Positions 55,360 to 63,772 are shown, counted from the first letter of the stretch. The stretch: DNA of 64,000 nt from an uncultured Lachnospiraceae bacterium (GCA_947652735.1 CANTEG010000004.1:141601-205600); one strand, 5' to 3'. Made by a program: numbers and translations. The notes: generated by a model from the sequence alone, not told the origin.

Positions 55360-56024
55360 TTGTATCCTACCCCCCAGACCGTTTCAATATATTCCTCGCC
55401 TGTTACTGCATGAAGCTTGGCACGTATCTTCCTTACATGCTCCTTAATCACGTCTGCACTACCCTCCGCATCATAGCCCCATATCCGTTCATAAATGCGT
55501 TCCCGGTCAAATACCTGACCCGCGTTTGTTAAAAGAAACTCAATTAATTCAAACTCTTTTTTTGAAACCTCAATTTCCATATCCCTGAAAAATATACGGT
55601 GCTCTGTAAGATTTACAAGCAATTCTCCCGATGTTAGTACCGATGTGGAACCGCTTCGGACACGTTCATCACGCCTTAAATGGGCAGACACTCTTGCCGC
55701 AAGCTCCTTTAAGCTGAATGGCTTTGTTATATAATCATCCCCACCATACTGTAATCCATTTATTTTATCCTGCTCGGTAATTCTTGCAGTCAAAAACAGT
55801 ATGGGGCAGGAAACATGGTTGCGTATCGTCTTACAAAGCTCCAGTCCATCCATATTGGGCATATTGATATCAAGTATAATCAAATCAGGCTTTTTCGGAA
55901 GCAGCGTCAGGGCCTGCTTTGCACTGTTTGCAGTGTAAGTCTCATATCCCTCATCCCCTAAATAATCCGAAAGCAGCTCGGTCATCATCATTTCGTCGTC
56001 CACAATTAAAATTTTATGCTTCAT
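55347..56024 (-). CDS. OmpR-family response regulator
   Basis: Product of 225 residues from ATG 56024 (AAGGAGG). The receiver domain has LIVDDEM, phosphoacceptor in LIILDINMPNMDG, LTARITEQ and TKPFSLKEL. The winged helix ends with VIKEHVRKIRAKL and TVWGVGYKWKR. It is the first gene of a regulator-kinase-lipoprotein-ATPase-permease operon. Palindromic element copy B lies about 27 nt upstream of the start. Confidence 0.94.
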   Translation of the reverse strand: MKHKILIVDDEMMMTELLSDYLGDEGYETYTANSAKQALTLLPKKPDLIILDINMPNMDGLELCKTIRNHVSCPILFLTARITEQDKINGLQYGGDDYITKPFSLKELAARVSAHLRRDERVRSGSTSVLTSGELLVNLTEHRIFFRDMEIEVSKKEFELIEFLLTNAGQVFDRERIYERIWGYDAEGSADVIKEHVRKIRAKLHAVTGEEYIETVWGVGYKWKR

Positions 56025-56050
56025 CCAAACACCTCCTTGAAAGAGAAAAA

Positions 56051-56262
56051 TAGCCATGTGCAAAAGTCTGTTTTTATAAATGTCCGTTGTACAATATAGA
56101 CAAATTACCACAAGACACGCTTTCGCTATGCGTCGCACGTAGCGGTACGTAAGATGCTAAAAAACAGCATCTAAGTACCGACGGCTCCACAATGTCTTGT
56201 TTGTAATATTGTCTATATTGCACAACTACTTTTTTAGAAATAGCAAGTTTTGTTCATGGCTA
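56051..56262. repeat. 212-nt near-palindromic intergenic element, copy B
   Basis: Outer arms TAGCCATG/CATGGCTA are followed inwards by GTTGTACAATATAGACAA paired with ATTGTCTATATTGCACAAC, then CAAGAC/GTCTTG, then CGGTAC/GTACCG with an inner AGATGCT/AGCATCT hairpin. It aligns end to end with copy A at 33778-33988. Substitutions between copies occur in pairs that keep the stems. Its flanks are unrelated to those of copy A. Confidence 0.8.
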
Positions 56263-56409
56263 GAGAATAACCTTTAAAAATCAAAAAAGTGTCAAGATTT
56301 GTAATCAACTTATTCTACACCCTATTTTTTTCAAACCATTCAACTGCAAAATCGACCAACTTTTTTATTCTCTCCCATTGAAAAATTTATCTCCTTTTCC
56401 AGATTCCCT

Positions 56410-56485
56410 TATGGGGTCCTATGTAAACGGAGGGTAGCAGTCTCTCCAGAGAGGGCTAACCGCCTACCATCTTAGTAGTCCCAAA
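56410..56485. other. Compact structured intergenic block
   Basis: GGTAGCAG is followed by CTCTC-CA-GAGAG and by CCGCCTACC, so GGTAG/CTACC encloses a smaller hairpin. TAGTAGTCCC follows. The block is more GC-rich than its surroundings and does not code convincingly on either strand. It could be a small RNA, a riboregulator of the following small gene, or a remnant of a mobile element. Confidence 0.4.
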
Positions 56486-56623
56486 ATGACAATAACATAG
56501 TTCGGCAATTGTTTCAATCTTCTTGCTACTATAGAATTATACAGAAAGATATGGTATATTGTTGGTGACGCTGAAAATGAAAAGCATATATCTTATTGAT
56601 ATACGTAAAAATTGGAGGTATTT

Positions 56624-56863
56624 ATGAAAAAGAAAGTAAAAATTGGTGCAGTCATTTTCATCTTACTGATTTTATTATTTCCAATTAAAACGCATCTAAA
56701 AGATGGCGGCACTGTTGAATATAGAGCAATATTATATAAAGTATCAGACGTTAAAACATTAATTTCCGAAGAAGAAATGAAAGAAGAGGGAAAACTCACA
56801 CCATATGACCAAGGTATTATTATAGAAATATTGGGTTTTGAAATTTTTAATAATGTCAGATAA
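56624..56863 (+). CDS. Small membrane-anchored protein of unknown function
   Basis: Product of 79 residues from ATG 56624 (GGAGG, spacing 6). It has a basic start, one helix (IGAVIFILLILLFPI), and a short outside domain with LKDGGTVEYRAILYKVSDV and IIIEILGFEIFNNV. This pattern is common in small Firmicute proteins annotated as hypothetical. It is on the plus strand, alone. Function unknown. Confidence 0.75.
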   Translation: MKKKVKIGAVIFILLILLFPIKTHLKDGGTVEYRAILYKVSDVKTLISEEEMKEEGKLTPYDQGIIIEILGFEIFNNVR

Positions 56864-57007
56864 ATTCCTATTTATAAAGGGACACCTGCGTAACAAAAGA
56901 CCAATCCAGCTATATCCTTTCCTATGGTGCAGTGCTTTTCTTAGGAACAAAAAATGTGTCCTGATAACCCTTTTCCAGTTTCAATCTATAGCTATCCCAT
57001 TCCTCCT

Positions 57008-58147
57008 CTACTCCAGCATAATACTTTTCACCGACTGTCTGCCTATTTTTTTTGAGTAACAATATAAAATAAGCTCATACGAAAGAACAAATGCCACAAG
57101 TGAAACAATTAACGCTTTATAATCAAAGTTATATTCAGGCATATCGGATAAGTTAGCAAACACAATATCTACCATAATTCTAAGCAGCACATATTGATAT
57201 ATCGTACCAACAGCAAAGCCTATATAAGAAATGGGGCGATACCCATTTAAAATGGAATGACTGCATTCTTTTTGCGAATAGCCAAACACTTTCATCATGG
57301 CAATTGTCTTTGTATTCGCTTTTATTACACTCGTGAGCGACATGAGCAGCGTCATAAATGCCAGTATAAGCCCAATTGAAATAATCATCCATGCAAATGA
57401 CTCACTTGCCAGGTCTTTCATGGACATGGACATCTGGGTCATTGCCGAAAAACAAAAGGCAGAAAATGAAACAAAAAATACCACTATCTTTCTGCTTCTT
57501 ACTGTGCTCTTTCTCAAATCCGCCAAAAATGGCAAATCCTCATTTTCACATTTACTGCTTTTCACTTTCACCCTTTGCACTTCCTTAAGCAAATGGAGCA
57601 CAGGATTTTTCATTTTCAAATATGCATATGCTACGGATAACAGCATAAAAAATAAAGTTGGCAGCAAAATCAGTAAAATGGCAAGTCCAAAATGCAACTG
57701 TGGTGATAGTTGCGGGAAAAGCTCCTCCGCATTTTGCATTTCATAAAAGATCGGCATATATGCCATGGCACCGATATATCCCAAAAGCGTGCCTGCAAAT
57801 ACGCTCATGCCAAATATCCAAAAATGCTTGGCGATATTTAATCTTGACCAGCCAAGGGCTTTCAAAATTCCAAGTTCTTTTCCATGGCTGTCAATGTAAT
57901 TTTTTATGTAGAAAATCAGCATAATAATTGTTGTAATTACGAGACAGCCTCCGGAAACACCCGCTGTAACCTTGCCGCTTGCAACCAATGCATCATACAT
58001 GACAAGCCCCTGCTCTGTGGTTATTGCATTTTTTATATCGGCAACATCAATATTATAGTTTAAAAATAAGGAACACACAAAAACCGCACAACAGCTCACG
58101 ATTGTGATTGCAAACAGCTTTGCCAAATCCTTTATTCCGATAACCAT
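57008..58147 (-). CDS. FtsX/MacB-type ABC permease
   Basis: Product of 379 residues from ATG 58147, 4 nt past the ATPase stop. It has two FtsX-like membrane units: helix, outside loop (about 30-65), three helices with the coupling segment KELGILKALGWSRLNIAKHF, then a second set with TKTIAMMKVFGYSQKEC. Full-length relatives of this arrangement are often 700 residues or more, so this is a short version that lacks the large outer domain. It pairs with the ATPase and TetR genes upstream. Confidence 0.85.
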   Translation of the reverse strand: MVIGIKDLAKLFAITIVSCCAVFVCSLFLNYNIDVADIKNAITTEQGLVMYDALVASGKVTAGVSGGCLVITTIIMLIFYIKNYIDSHGKELGILKALGWSRLNIAKHFWIFGMSVFAGTLLGYIGAMAYMPIFYEMQNAEELFPQLSPQLHFGLAILLILLPTLFFMLLSVAYAYLKMKNPVLHLLKEVQRVKVKSSKCENEDLPFLADLRKSTVRSRKIVVFFVSFSAFCFSAMTQMSMSMKDLASESFAWMIISIGLILAFMTLLMSLTSVIKANTKTIAMMKVFGYSQKECSHSILNGYRPISYIGFAVGTIYQYVLLRIMVDIVFANLSDMPEYNFDYKALIVSLVAFVLSYELILYCYSKKIGRQSVKSIMLE

Positions 58148-58151
58148 ATAC

Positions 58152-58844
58152 TCACCATCCAATCCCATAAGCAGTTTTCTGCGTCTCATTTGTATAGATT
58201 TCGGAAATTTTTCCGCTGTTCATTTTAATGACGGTTCTTGCCATTTCCGCAATATTTAAATTGTGGGTTACCATCACAATCGTAAATCCATACTGTTTTT
58301 GCAGTTTGCAAACATAGTCAAGCACCTGCCTGCCTGTCTCCTCATCAAGGGCACCTGTCGGCTCATCCAGAAACAATACGTTTGGTTTTTTCGCCAAAGC
58401 CCTTGCCACCGACACCCTCTGCTGTTCACCGCCCGAAAGCTCACTCGGATATTTCTTCCTTTTATCCTTAAGCCCCACTGCTTCAATAACCGCCTCAAAC
58501 TCTTTATTTTCGGCTAAGTCCGCACCCATCCTTACATTTTTTATGACATTCATATTTGGAAGTAAATAATACTGCTGAAAAATAAATCCGATATTATGCT
58601 TTCGAAACGCCGTAAGCTTGTCATCAGAAAGCTCCGTGATATCTGCACCATCATAAATAACCTGACCATTTTCAGGTCGCTCTAAACCTGACATGACATT
58701 GAGCAGGGTAGATTTACCCGAACCGGAAGCCCCTAAAATAACGACAAAATCCCCATCCTCTATTTTAAGGTTCAAATTTTTCAGCACCTGAAAACGGCTT
58801 CCCCCTTTTCCGTAAAACTTGCTTATCTCCTTTAATTCAATCAT
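58152..58844 (-). CDS. ABC transporter ATPase (LolD/MacB type)
   Basis: The 230-residue product has Walker A GASGSGKSTLLN, Q-loop FIFQQYYLLPNM, signature LSGGEQQRVSVARAL, Walker B VLFLDEPTGALDE and H-loop MVTHN. The family drives mechanotransmission or efflux with FtsX-like permeases. It overlaps the TetR gene by 8 nt and the permease starts 4 nt later, giving a tight three-gene operon. Confidence 0.93.
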   Translation of the reverse strand: MIELKEISKFYGKGGSRFQVLKNLNLKIEDGDFVVILGASGSGKSTLLNVMSGLERPENGQVIYDGADITELSDDKLTAFRKHNIGFIFQQYYLLPNMNVIKNVRMGADLAENKEFEAVIEAVGLKDKRKKYPSELSGGEQQRVSVARALAKKPNVLFLDEPTGALDEETGRQVLDYVCKLQKQYGFTIVMVTHNLNIAEMARTVIKMNSGKISEIYTNETQKTAYGIGW

Positions 58845-59418
58845 CCTTTTTTTCCTCTTTTACCCTTTTTAATAAGCCAATAAATACATCTGTCATCATC
58901 CCACTGATTTCTTCACCTGTAAAATGACACATTTTCGTTGCACATAGGGAAGCAATTCCGTGGGTATAAATCCATAAATGCCTGTATAACCTCTCAGCAT
59001 CTTTTTCATTCATTCCATATTCCCCAGTAATAGATGCAAGAATTTTATCATAGCTTTCATCAATGACAGGCAGTACATGGTTAATGTCAGGCTGTTCGGA
59101 CTGCTCACTCATAAATAAAATTTGGAACAGCTTCGGTTCTCTCATTGCAAACAAAATGTACTGTGTGCCTACTCCTTTAAATGCAGGCTTTTCCAATAAT
59201 CCTTTTTCAACATATCCCTTATAAATATCCTTAATGGCTTCCAGCACTTCCCTCTGGACTTCTTCCATATTTTCAAACACGGTAAAAATGGGACACGAAG
59301 AACTACCCAGCTTTTTTCCCAGTGCCCTTGCCGTTAAACTCTCAAAGCCGTCTGTTCTGACAAGCTCCAAAGCAGCACTTGTAATCTCCTCTTTTGTAAA
59401 TTTCGCTTTTGGCGGCAT
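58837..59418 (-). CDS. TetR-family transcriptional regulator
   Basis: The 193-residue product has the N-terminal helix-turn-helix FTKEEITSAALELVRTDGFESLTARALGKKLGSSSCPIF and a ligand-binding C-terminal part with LWIYTHGIASL (TetR_C type). It is the first gene of the operon with the ABC transporter, so it likely autoregulates and responds to a transported compound. Tandem repeats at 59436-59461 are its probable operator. Confidence 0.9.
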   Translation of the reverse strand: MPPKAKFTKEEITSAALELVRTDGFESLTARALGKKLGSSSCPIFTVFENMEEVQREVLEAIKDIYKGYVEKGLLEKPAFKGVGTQYILFAMREPKLFQILFMSEQSEQPDINHVLPVIDESYDKILASITGEYGMNEKDAERLYRHLWIYTHGIASLCATKMCHFTGEEISGMMTDVFIGLLKRVKEEKKDD

Positions 59419-59435
59419 ACTGTTTATCCTCTTTC

Positions 59436-59461
59436 TATAACAAATGTTTTATAACAAGTGT
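59436..59461. promoter_or_regulatory. Tandem operator of the TetR-controlled operon
   Basis: TATAACAAATGT and TATAACAAGTGT are direct repeats 14 nt apart. Each half resembles an AACA..TGTT dyad (AACAAATGTT, AACAAGTGTT). They overlap the region where the promoter must be, 18 nt before the start codon. Confidence 0.6.
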
Positions 59462-59571
59462 TCTAATTATATAATTTATACTATTTAATGTCAATATAAA
59501 AACCGTATTTCATATAAAAAAATAAGTCGTCTTAAATGCCGTAGTTTGTATCTTAGCAGGTTCCACAGGAA

Positions 59572-59606
59572 AAAAGTGTAACCACACTTTGTATGGTCAC
59601 ACTTTT
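59572..59606 (-). terminator. Terminator after the anti-sigma gene
   Basis: AAAAGTGTGACCA pairs with TGGTTACACTTTT on the minus strand (13 bp, one G-T pair), followed by TT. It lies 19 nt past the anti-sigma stop and isolates that operon from the TetR operon. Confidence 0.85.
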
Positions 59607-59624
59607 GATTCATTCTTTTCATTT

Positions 59625-60404
59625 TTACTCAATCTTTTTACTTCTATTCTTAATCAACTTTCTAATTCTCTCAATAATAATACAAACCACTGCACCTATA
59701 AACAGTCCCAAACCATTTTGCAAAAATAATGTTCCGTCAAGCAAATCCTCCCGACTGGCAATATCGCCCAAAATTATTTTTGTAACATAATTGCCAACGA
59801 TTGATAATAAAAACAAAATTCCAAATAAGTCAAATGCCCCAACCTTGCAAAACCTGCCAAGCAACACAGGAATCCACACGATTGCCAGCCACAGAAAAGC
59901 AAGCGGCAGTCCAAATTTAAAAAACCAGGAGTTCGGCTTATCCAACAAATAATAATTAGAAAATTGGATTGTCGCTAATAATATCAGCAGTCCGGCGGAA
60001 ACAGCAATCATGCAGTTAAAAATTTTATGCCGCCTGCTCCTTGCCAACACATTCAAAATCGCAATACTGTACAAAATAGAAGCGGCAGCAATTGGGAACC
60101 ATGTAAATCTATGATTGACTGCAAGATTTACAATATAGCAGATGGCAATTGCCAGCCCCAGCAGTATGTTTACAATGTTTAAAACAAGCCTTCTTTTTGT
60201 CTGCCTGACAAAGTTTTTTTGGGTGTCAATATCTTTCAGCCTGACATCCACAATTTCCCCTTGCATATTCTGATATACAGCTTTACATGTATCACAGTTC
60301 TCTAAGTGCGCCGTTATTTGATTTTTTGTTTCATCACTGACAATTTCATCAATATATAACGGTAACAAATCTTTTACATAATTACATTCTATTTTTTGTT
60401 CCAT
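59625..60404 (-). CDS. Membrane anti-sigma factor with zinc-finger domain
   Basis: Product of 259 residues from ATG 60404 (AAAGGAAGAG). The cytoplasmic N-terminus has the zf-HC2 anti-sigma motif: Cys in IECNYVKDLLPLYID, then HLENCDTCKAVYQ (HxxxCxxC). About six membrane helices follow (from residue 70). It should hold the sigma factor inactive at the membrane. It overlaps the sigma gene by 16 nt. Confidence 0.88.
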   Translation of the reverse strand: MEQKIECNYVKDLLPLYIDEIVSDETKNQITAHLENCDTCKAVYQNMQGEIVDVRLKDIDTQKNFVRQTKRRLVLNIVNILLGLAIAICYIVNLAVNHRFTWFPIAAASILYSIAILNVLARSRRHKIFNCMIAVSAGLLILLATIQFSNYYLLDKPNSWFFKFGLPLAFLWLAIVWIPVLLGRFCKVGAFDLFGILFLLSIVGNYVTKIILGDIASREDLLDGTLFLQNGLGLFIGAVVCIIIERIRKLIKNRSKKIE

Positions 60405-60886
60405 TCTTCTCTTCCTTTCACAAGCTTTTGCTTTCCACGATAAAAGGTTACTCTCGCCCAATTTTCCGTTTTGCCTAATATGTCGGCAATTTCCGAAAAC
60501 TGTAAATCTCCCGACAATCTTAAATACATTACTTCCCTTGTTGTCGGGTCAAGATTGTGCATAAGACGGAACAGTTCCACTTTCTCAGCATTATCTATAC
60601 ATGTCTGTTCCACATTATCACCTGACGTAATGTTTTCATGCAGAAAATCTTCTCCCCGCTTTTTTCTCTTTGAAAGCTCTTTGTACCACAGATTTTTTGC
60701 AATTTGACATAACCAGACAGAGATACTGCACTCGCCCCTGAACTTGTCAATCCCCTTAATCGCCTGATAAAAGGTTTCCTGGGTCAATTCTTCGGCAAGC
60801 AGCATGTTATTTGTCTGACTGTACAAAAACTTATACACAGTCTGCAAATTCTTATTGTACATCTCCTCAATTTGTTTCTTGTCCAT
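60389..60886 (-). CDS. ECF sigma-70 factor
   Basis: The 165-residue product has region 2 (YKFLYSQTNNMLLAEELTQETFYQAI, CSISVWLCQIAKNLWYKELSKRK) and region 4 (TREVMYLRLSGDLQFSEIADILGKTENWARVTFYRGKQKL). There is no region 1 or 3, which defines extracytoplasmic-function sigma factors. The start follows ATGAGGTG. GTAAC appears twice upstream (about 60903-60932), a possible autoregulated promoter. Confidence 0.93.
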   Translation of the reverse strand: MDKKQIEEMYNKNLQTVYKFLYSQTNNMLLAEELTQETFYQAIKGIDKFRGECSISVWLCQIAKNLWYKELSKRKKRGEDFLHENITSGDNVEQTCIDNAEKVELFRLMHNLDPTTREVMYLRLSGDLQFSEIADILGKTENWARVTFYRGKQKLVKGREEWNKK

Positions 60887-61018
60887 TTTAACACCTCATA
60901 CTATATGTTACTTTAAATTGGAATTCGTTACAAACTTTTTTTGAGGGAGGAACAAAGTGTCTTCTGTGCTCTTTATGCTACCACTACTTTTATGGCTCTT
61001 TATAGCAGGATTTTAATC

Positions 61019-61088
61019 CTGCCTTATAGGAAAGTTCCGAGGACTTTCCTATAAAATGAAAAAAGGTGCCGCAAAAATATACGACACC
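61019..61088 (-). terminator. Terminator plus second hairpin (repeat family, copy 2)
   Basis: On the minus strand GGTGTCGT pairs with GCGGCACC, followed by TTTTTT, then a perfect hairpin TATAGGAAAGT/ACTTTCCTATA (61025-61053). The order and sequence match copy 1 at 34115-34187. A further palindrome, GCAGGATTTTAATCCTGC, lies next to it at 61005-61022. Together they fill the gap between the sigma gene and the Cys/His repeat gene. Confidence 0.7.
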
Positions 61089-61103
61089 CAGCAAATTTTT
61101 TGG

Positions 61104-61187
61104 TTATTTTAATATCATAACAGAAATTACAGACACATTATCAGCATCCATGATTTCCCTTACAGTAAAGCCAGATGGATTTAACCC
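61104..61187 (-). pseudogene. In-frame coding-like tail after the Cys/His repeat gene
   Basis: After the TGA of the repeat gene, 27 codons continue in frame to TAA, encoding NPSGFTVREIMDADNVSV and a hydrophobic end. The composition looks like a real protein tail rather than noise. It may be the leftover end of another gene or of an older, longer version of the repeat gene. Confidence 0.35.
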
Positions 61188-61832
61188 TCAATGATGACCT
61201 CCGCCATGACCTGACTGATGATGACCTCCGCTGTTTCCACCATGACTGTGCTCTCCTGTCTGCGTACATCCCGCTACCCCACAGGAGTTATGTGTATGGC
61301 TCTCCATCTGCGTGCATCCCGCTACCCCACAGGAGTTATGTGTATGGCTCTCCATCTGCGTACATCCTGCTACCCCACAGGAATTATGTATATGGCTCTC
61401 CACCTGCGTGCATCCCAGCATCCCACAAGTATGGTATGCATGCCCATCATCCACACTGTGGGGATAACAGTATTCTCCATTATGCATATGCACCTCTGTT
61501 TCCGTACAATCTGCTATATCACATCTGGCATGACTATGTTCCCCAATTTGCGTACATCCGTCAATTCCACAAAGACCATGCTGGTGTACTTCCGTCCGTG
61601 TACAACCCGAAACCCCGCAGGAAAACGTCATTTTGTCTGACTGAACCGCACCCTTAATCTCTGCCTGCTCCGTCTTCTCGTTCTCTGGCTGTGCCGTGTC
61701 CGCAACCTCCATCTGTGTTGCACCCTTGACTTCCTCTGAATGTTTATTCATCTCATAAATTGAGACTATCCCGCCTGATACCATCGCAATCGCAACAAAT
61801 ACAATGGCTGATATTACTTTTTTCTTTACCAT
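61188..61832 (-). CDS. Exported protein with eight 16-residue Cys/His repeats
   Basis: The 214-residue product has an N-terminal signal/anchor (MVKKKVISAIVFVAIAMVSGGIV) and an acidic linker to residue 70. From residue 72 to 199 it is eight units of exactly 16 residues, consensus CGVAGCTQxESHTHNS, each with C-x4-C and H-x-H; the fourth unit (120-135) is diverged. Units 6 and 7 (152-183) are identical. The tail is GGHHQSGHGGGHH. Two Cys and two His per unit suggest a zinc- or other metal-binding array outside the membrane. I know no named family. Ribosome-binding site AGGGAGGAATG. Confidence 0.85.
   Translation of the reverse strand: MVKKKVISAIVFVAIAMVSGGIVSIYEMNKHSEEVKGATQMEVADTAQPENEKTEQAEIKGAVQSDKMTFSCGVSGCTRTEVHQHGLCGIDGCTQIGEHSHARCDIADCTETEVHMHNGEYCYPHSVDDGHAYHTCGMLGCTQVESHIHNSCGVAGCTQMESHTHNSCGVAGCTQMESHTHNSCGVAGCTQTGEHSHGGNSGGHHQSGHGGGHH
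61236..61619 (-). repeat. 48-bp tandem repeat array encoding the Cys/His units
   Basis: Eight 48-bp units encode residues 72-199. The three copies nearest the 3' end of the gene are nearly identical in DNA, which suggests recent expansion by slippage or unequal recombination. Confidence 0.85.
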
Positions 61833-61981
61833 TCTTCATTCCTCCCTCTTTTGCGAACAATATCATTAATTATAAGAATATTATATACATAATTTTTTTA
61901 AAGTCAATATGCACATTAACATCCAATTTATTTCGATTTCCGACAACGCTAGTATGGGAATCAACAAATCAAAAATCTTGC

Positions 61982-62563
61982 CTAAGAATATAAATTTTTT
62001 CCAAATATATACGCTTTTTCTAAATAATCAGTTTTATCTATTTGTGGTTTTCCGTTCGTATCTCCACAACCACCAGCCAAAATCATTCCCTTATCTTTAA
62101 ATCCTATATAATTAACCAACGCAAACTGGTAATAAAATACCGCCTGCTCAAAAGTCCAAAAGAAATTATCTGCGGAAGTCATAAGTAAGGCACAGTCTTT
62201 TATTGGGTATTTCTCATATCTGCCCACTGGTGGATTTGAATCTTTTTCAGCAATACAATAAAACCTTTCAATAAATGCTTTTATTCTTGAAGATACTGTC
62301 CAAAAATAAAGCGGAGAAGCAAACACAATACAATCTGCATTTTTTATTTTTGGTACAATTTCATTAAACGCATCTTTCTGAATGCACGGTTTCCCATATC
62401 GGCACGCATTACACCCTAAGCAACCTTTTACTTCATTCTTAATAAGGGAAATCACCTCAGCAGAGTGTCCGACTTCTTTTGCTCCTGTCACAAAAGCATT
62501 TATAAGCTGAGCAGTATTTCCTTTTGCTCTGCCTCCACCTTGTATTATGAGTATATTTTTCAT
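61982..62563 (-). CDS. Flavodoxin-fold NAD(P)H reductase (iron-sulfur flavoprotein-like)
   Basis: Product of 193 residues from ATG 62563 (GGAGGAG). The FMN phosphate loop is GGGRAKGNTAQL. The CLGCNACRYGKPC segment gives four Cys as in iron-sulfur flavoproteins and related reductases, and SPLYFWTVSSRIKAFIERF is the flavin-ring loop typical of the NADPH-dependent FMN reductase family. It probably reduces small electron acceptors. Monocistronic. Confidence 0.88.
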   Translation of the reverse strand: MKNILIIQGGGRAKGNTAQLINAFVTGAKEVGHSAEVISLIKNEVKGCLGCNACRYGKPCIQKDAFNEIVPKIKNADCIVFASPLYFWTVSSRIKAFIERFYCIAEKDSNPPVGRYEKYPIKDCALLMTSADNFFWTFEQAVFYYQFALVNYIGFKDKGMILAGGCGDTNGKPQIDKTDYLEKAYIFGKNLYS

Positions 62564-62872
62564 TGGATTATTCTCCTCCATAAGCCCCGACATTTGCCAG
62601 TCTATTTTTAAAAATTATAGCACAGCTTTATATCCTGTGTAAAAATAAAATCCTGCTTGATATGATGTTGGCTGTATCAAAATATTCTAAAATAAAAAGA
62701 AACTGTTACAAATACGCTGACAATCTACATAAATACATACCCTTTTCTATATACGCAATTAGTCTTTATTTCGACTTTATTTCTTTGATATAGATTTCTT
62801 AACCACAAAATCAAAAAAGCCCTTCCGTGCCAAAATAGGCATTTAGGGCAGCCATAGGATGTCACGCTCCTT

Positions 62873-63346
62873 TCAATCGTTTCTTGAACATTTTTCCGCA
62901 TCAATGGCAAGGACAAGCATCAGAGCATATAGTGCATCCTGTGGATTATGGATATCAATGGAATAGGTATCCGTCCAGTTGAACAGTTCCTTGGACACCA
63001 TTGCAATGTGCTGTCCTGTGTTTCCAATGATACTGTAATTCCACTCAAAAAAGTTTCCCTCAATATGCCAGCCGTTGCAGTCAATGTTGTATTCTGGCTT
63101 AAAAAAGGTGAACTCCTTGCTGATACAGCCGATATATGTATTTCCCAGGTACATTTCAAATTTGGGAAGAAAAGTCAATACCCGCTCTTTGACCGTTCCG
63201 ACCTCATATCCGTTTCGGTCGAATATTTTTAAGCAATGTCCCCATGAAAGCTGTCCTTTCACAGTATACACTGTTTCGCCTGCCTCATTATAAATATCGT
63301 AGCTGTCAAACCATGAGAACAACCGCTGTTTGAATAATAGCTTCAT
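62873..63346 (-). CDS. LURP-one-related protein
   Basis: Product of 157 residues from ATG 63346 (GAGGAAATT). Beta-rich Tubby-like fold pattern: MKLLFKQRLFSWFDSYDIYNEAGETVYTV, LSWGHCLKIFDRNGYEVGTVKE, YNIDCNGWHIEG, and a C-terminal helix DALYALMLVLAIDA. LURP-one/YxjI proteins are of unknown biochemical function, possibly membrane-phospholipid binding. Complete. Confidence 0.88.
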   Translation of the reverse strand: MKLLFKQRLFSWFDSYDIYNEAGETVYTVKGQLSWGHCLKIFDRNGYEVGTVKERVLTFLPKFEMYLGNTYIGCISKEFTFFKPEYNIDCNGWHIEGNFFEWNYSIIGNTGQHIAMVSKELFNWTDTYSIDIHNPQDALYALMLVLAIDAEKCSRND

Positions 63347-63382
63347 ATCTAATTTCCTCACTATCTCATCGTGCAGTTTGTG

Positions 63383-63556
63383 TTACCAAATTTCTTCCAT
63401 ATTCCCTAAATGAATCCCGATATGACCGATATCAAGAATTACGGCTACGGCAATTATAAATGGATTTCTTCCATAAATCAGCATATTCTGATTTGGCGTA
63501 AAAATACGGTGATGTTTACATAGCCAGCAATGAAACACATGAAAATCAATCTTGAA
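63383..63556 (-). pseudogene. C-terminal remnant of a small membrane protein
   Basis: Between an upstream TGA (63557-63559) and TAA 63383-63385, about 57 codons encode FHVFHCWLCKHHRIFTPNQ, a hydrophobic helix (PFIIAVAVILDIGHIGIHLG) and NMEEIW. It reads like an intact membrane-protein C-terminus but has no start codon or ribosome-binding site. The front half of the gene is missing. Confidence 0.6.
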
Positions 63557-63772
63557 TCAGCCGCTCTGTTTTGTTTTCTGTTTGTATAGTGTAGCATGAA
63601 AATGTTAAATTTTCAATCGTCCGCTATTTTTATTCTCTCATCGGGGCAATAATATATAAATATGTATCATAAGAGCCTTTCGTCCGCTTCTTTGACTTTT
63701 CTCCACTATATACCATAATGTGGACGAAAAAAAATAAGAATGGATGAACTTATTTCAAATAAGGGGTTTCCC

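Noticed and set aside
61236-61619. The regular repeats as a CRISPR array
   Set aside because: Units are contiguous 48-bp coding repeats without spacers and are in frame with a protein gene.
61188-61660. Long plus-strand frames through the Cys/His repeat region, rich in Tyr, Pro and His
   Set aside because: They are repetitive shadows of the 48-bp repeat; only the minus-strand frame has a ribosome-binding site, a signal anchor and an ordered Cys/His pattern.
62725-62916. A 63-codon minus-strand frame after the LURP-one gene, and a shorter frame starting with MAALNAYFGTEG behind AAAGGAGCG
   Set aside because: The longer frame overlaps the LURP-one gene and has no clear start. The shorter one stops after 14 codons at a T6 run; it may be a frameshifted remnant, but too little remains to support it.
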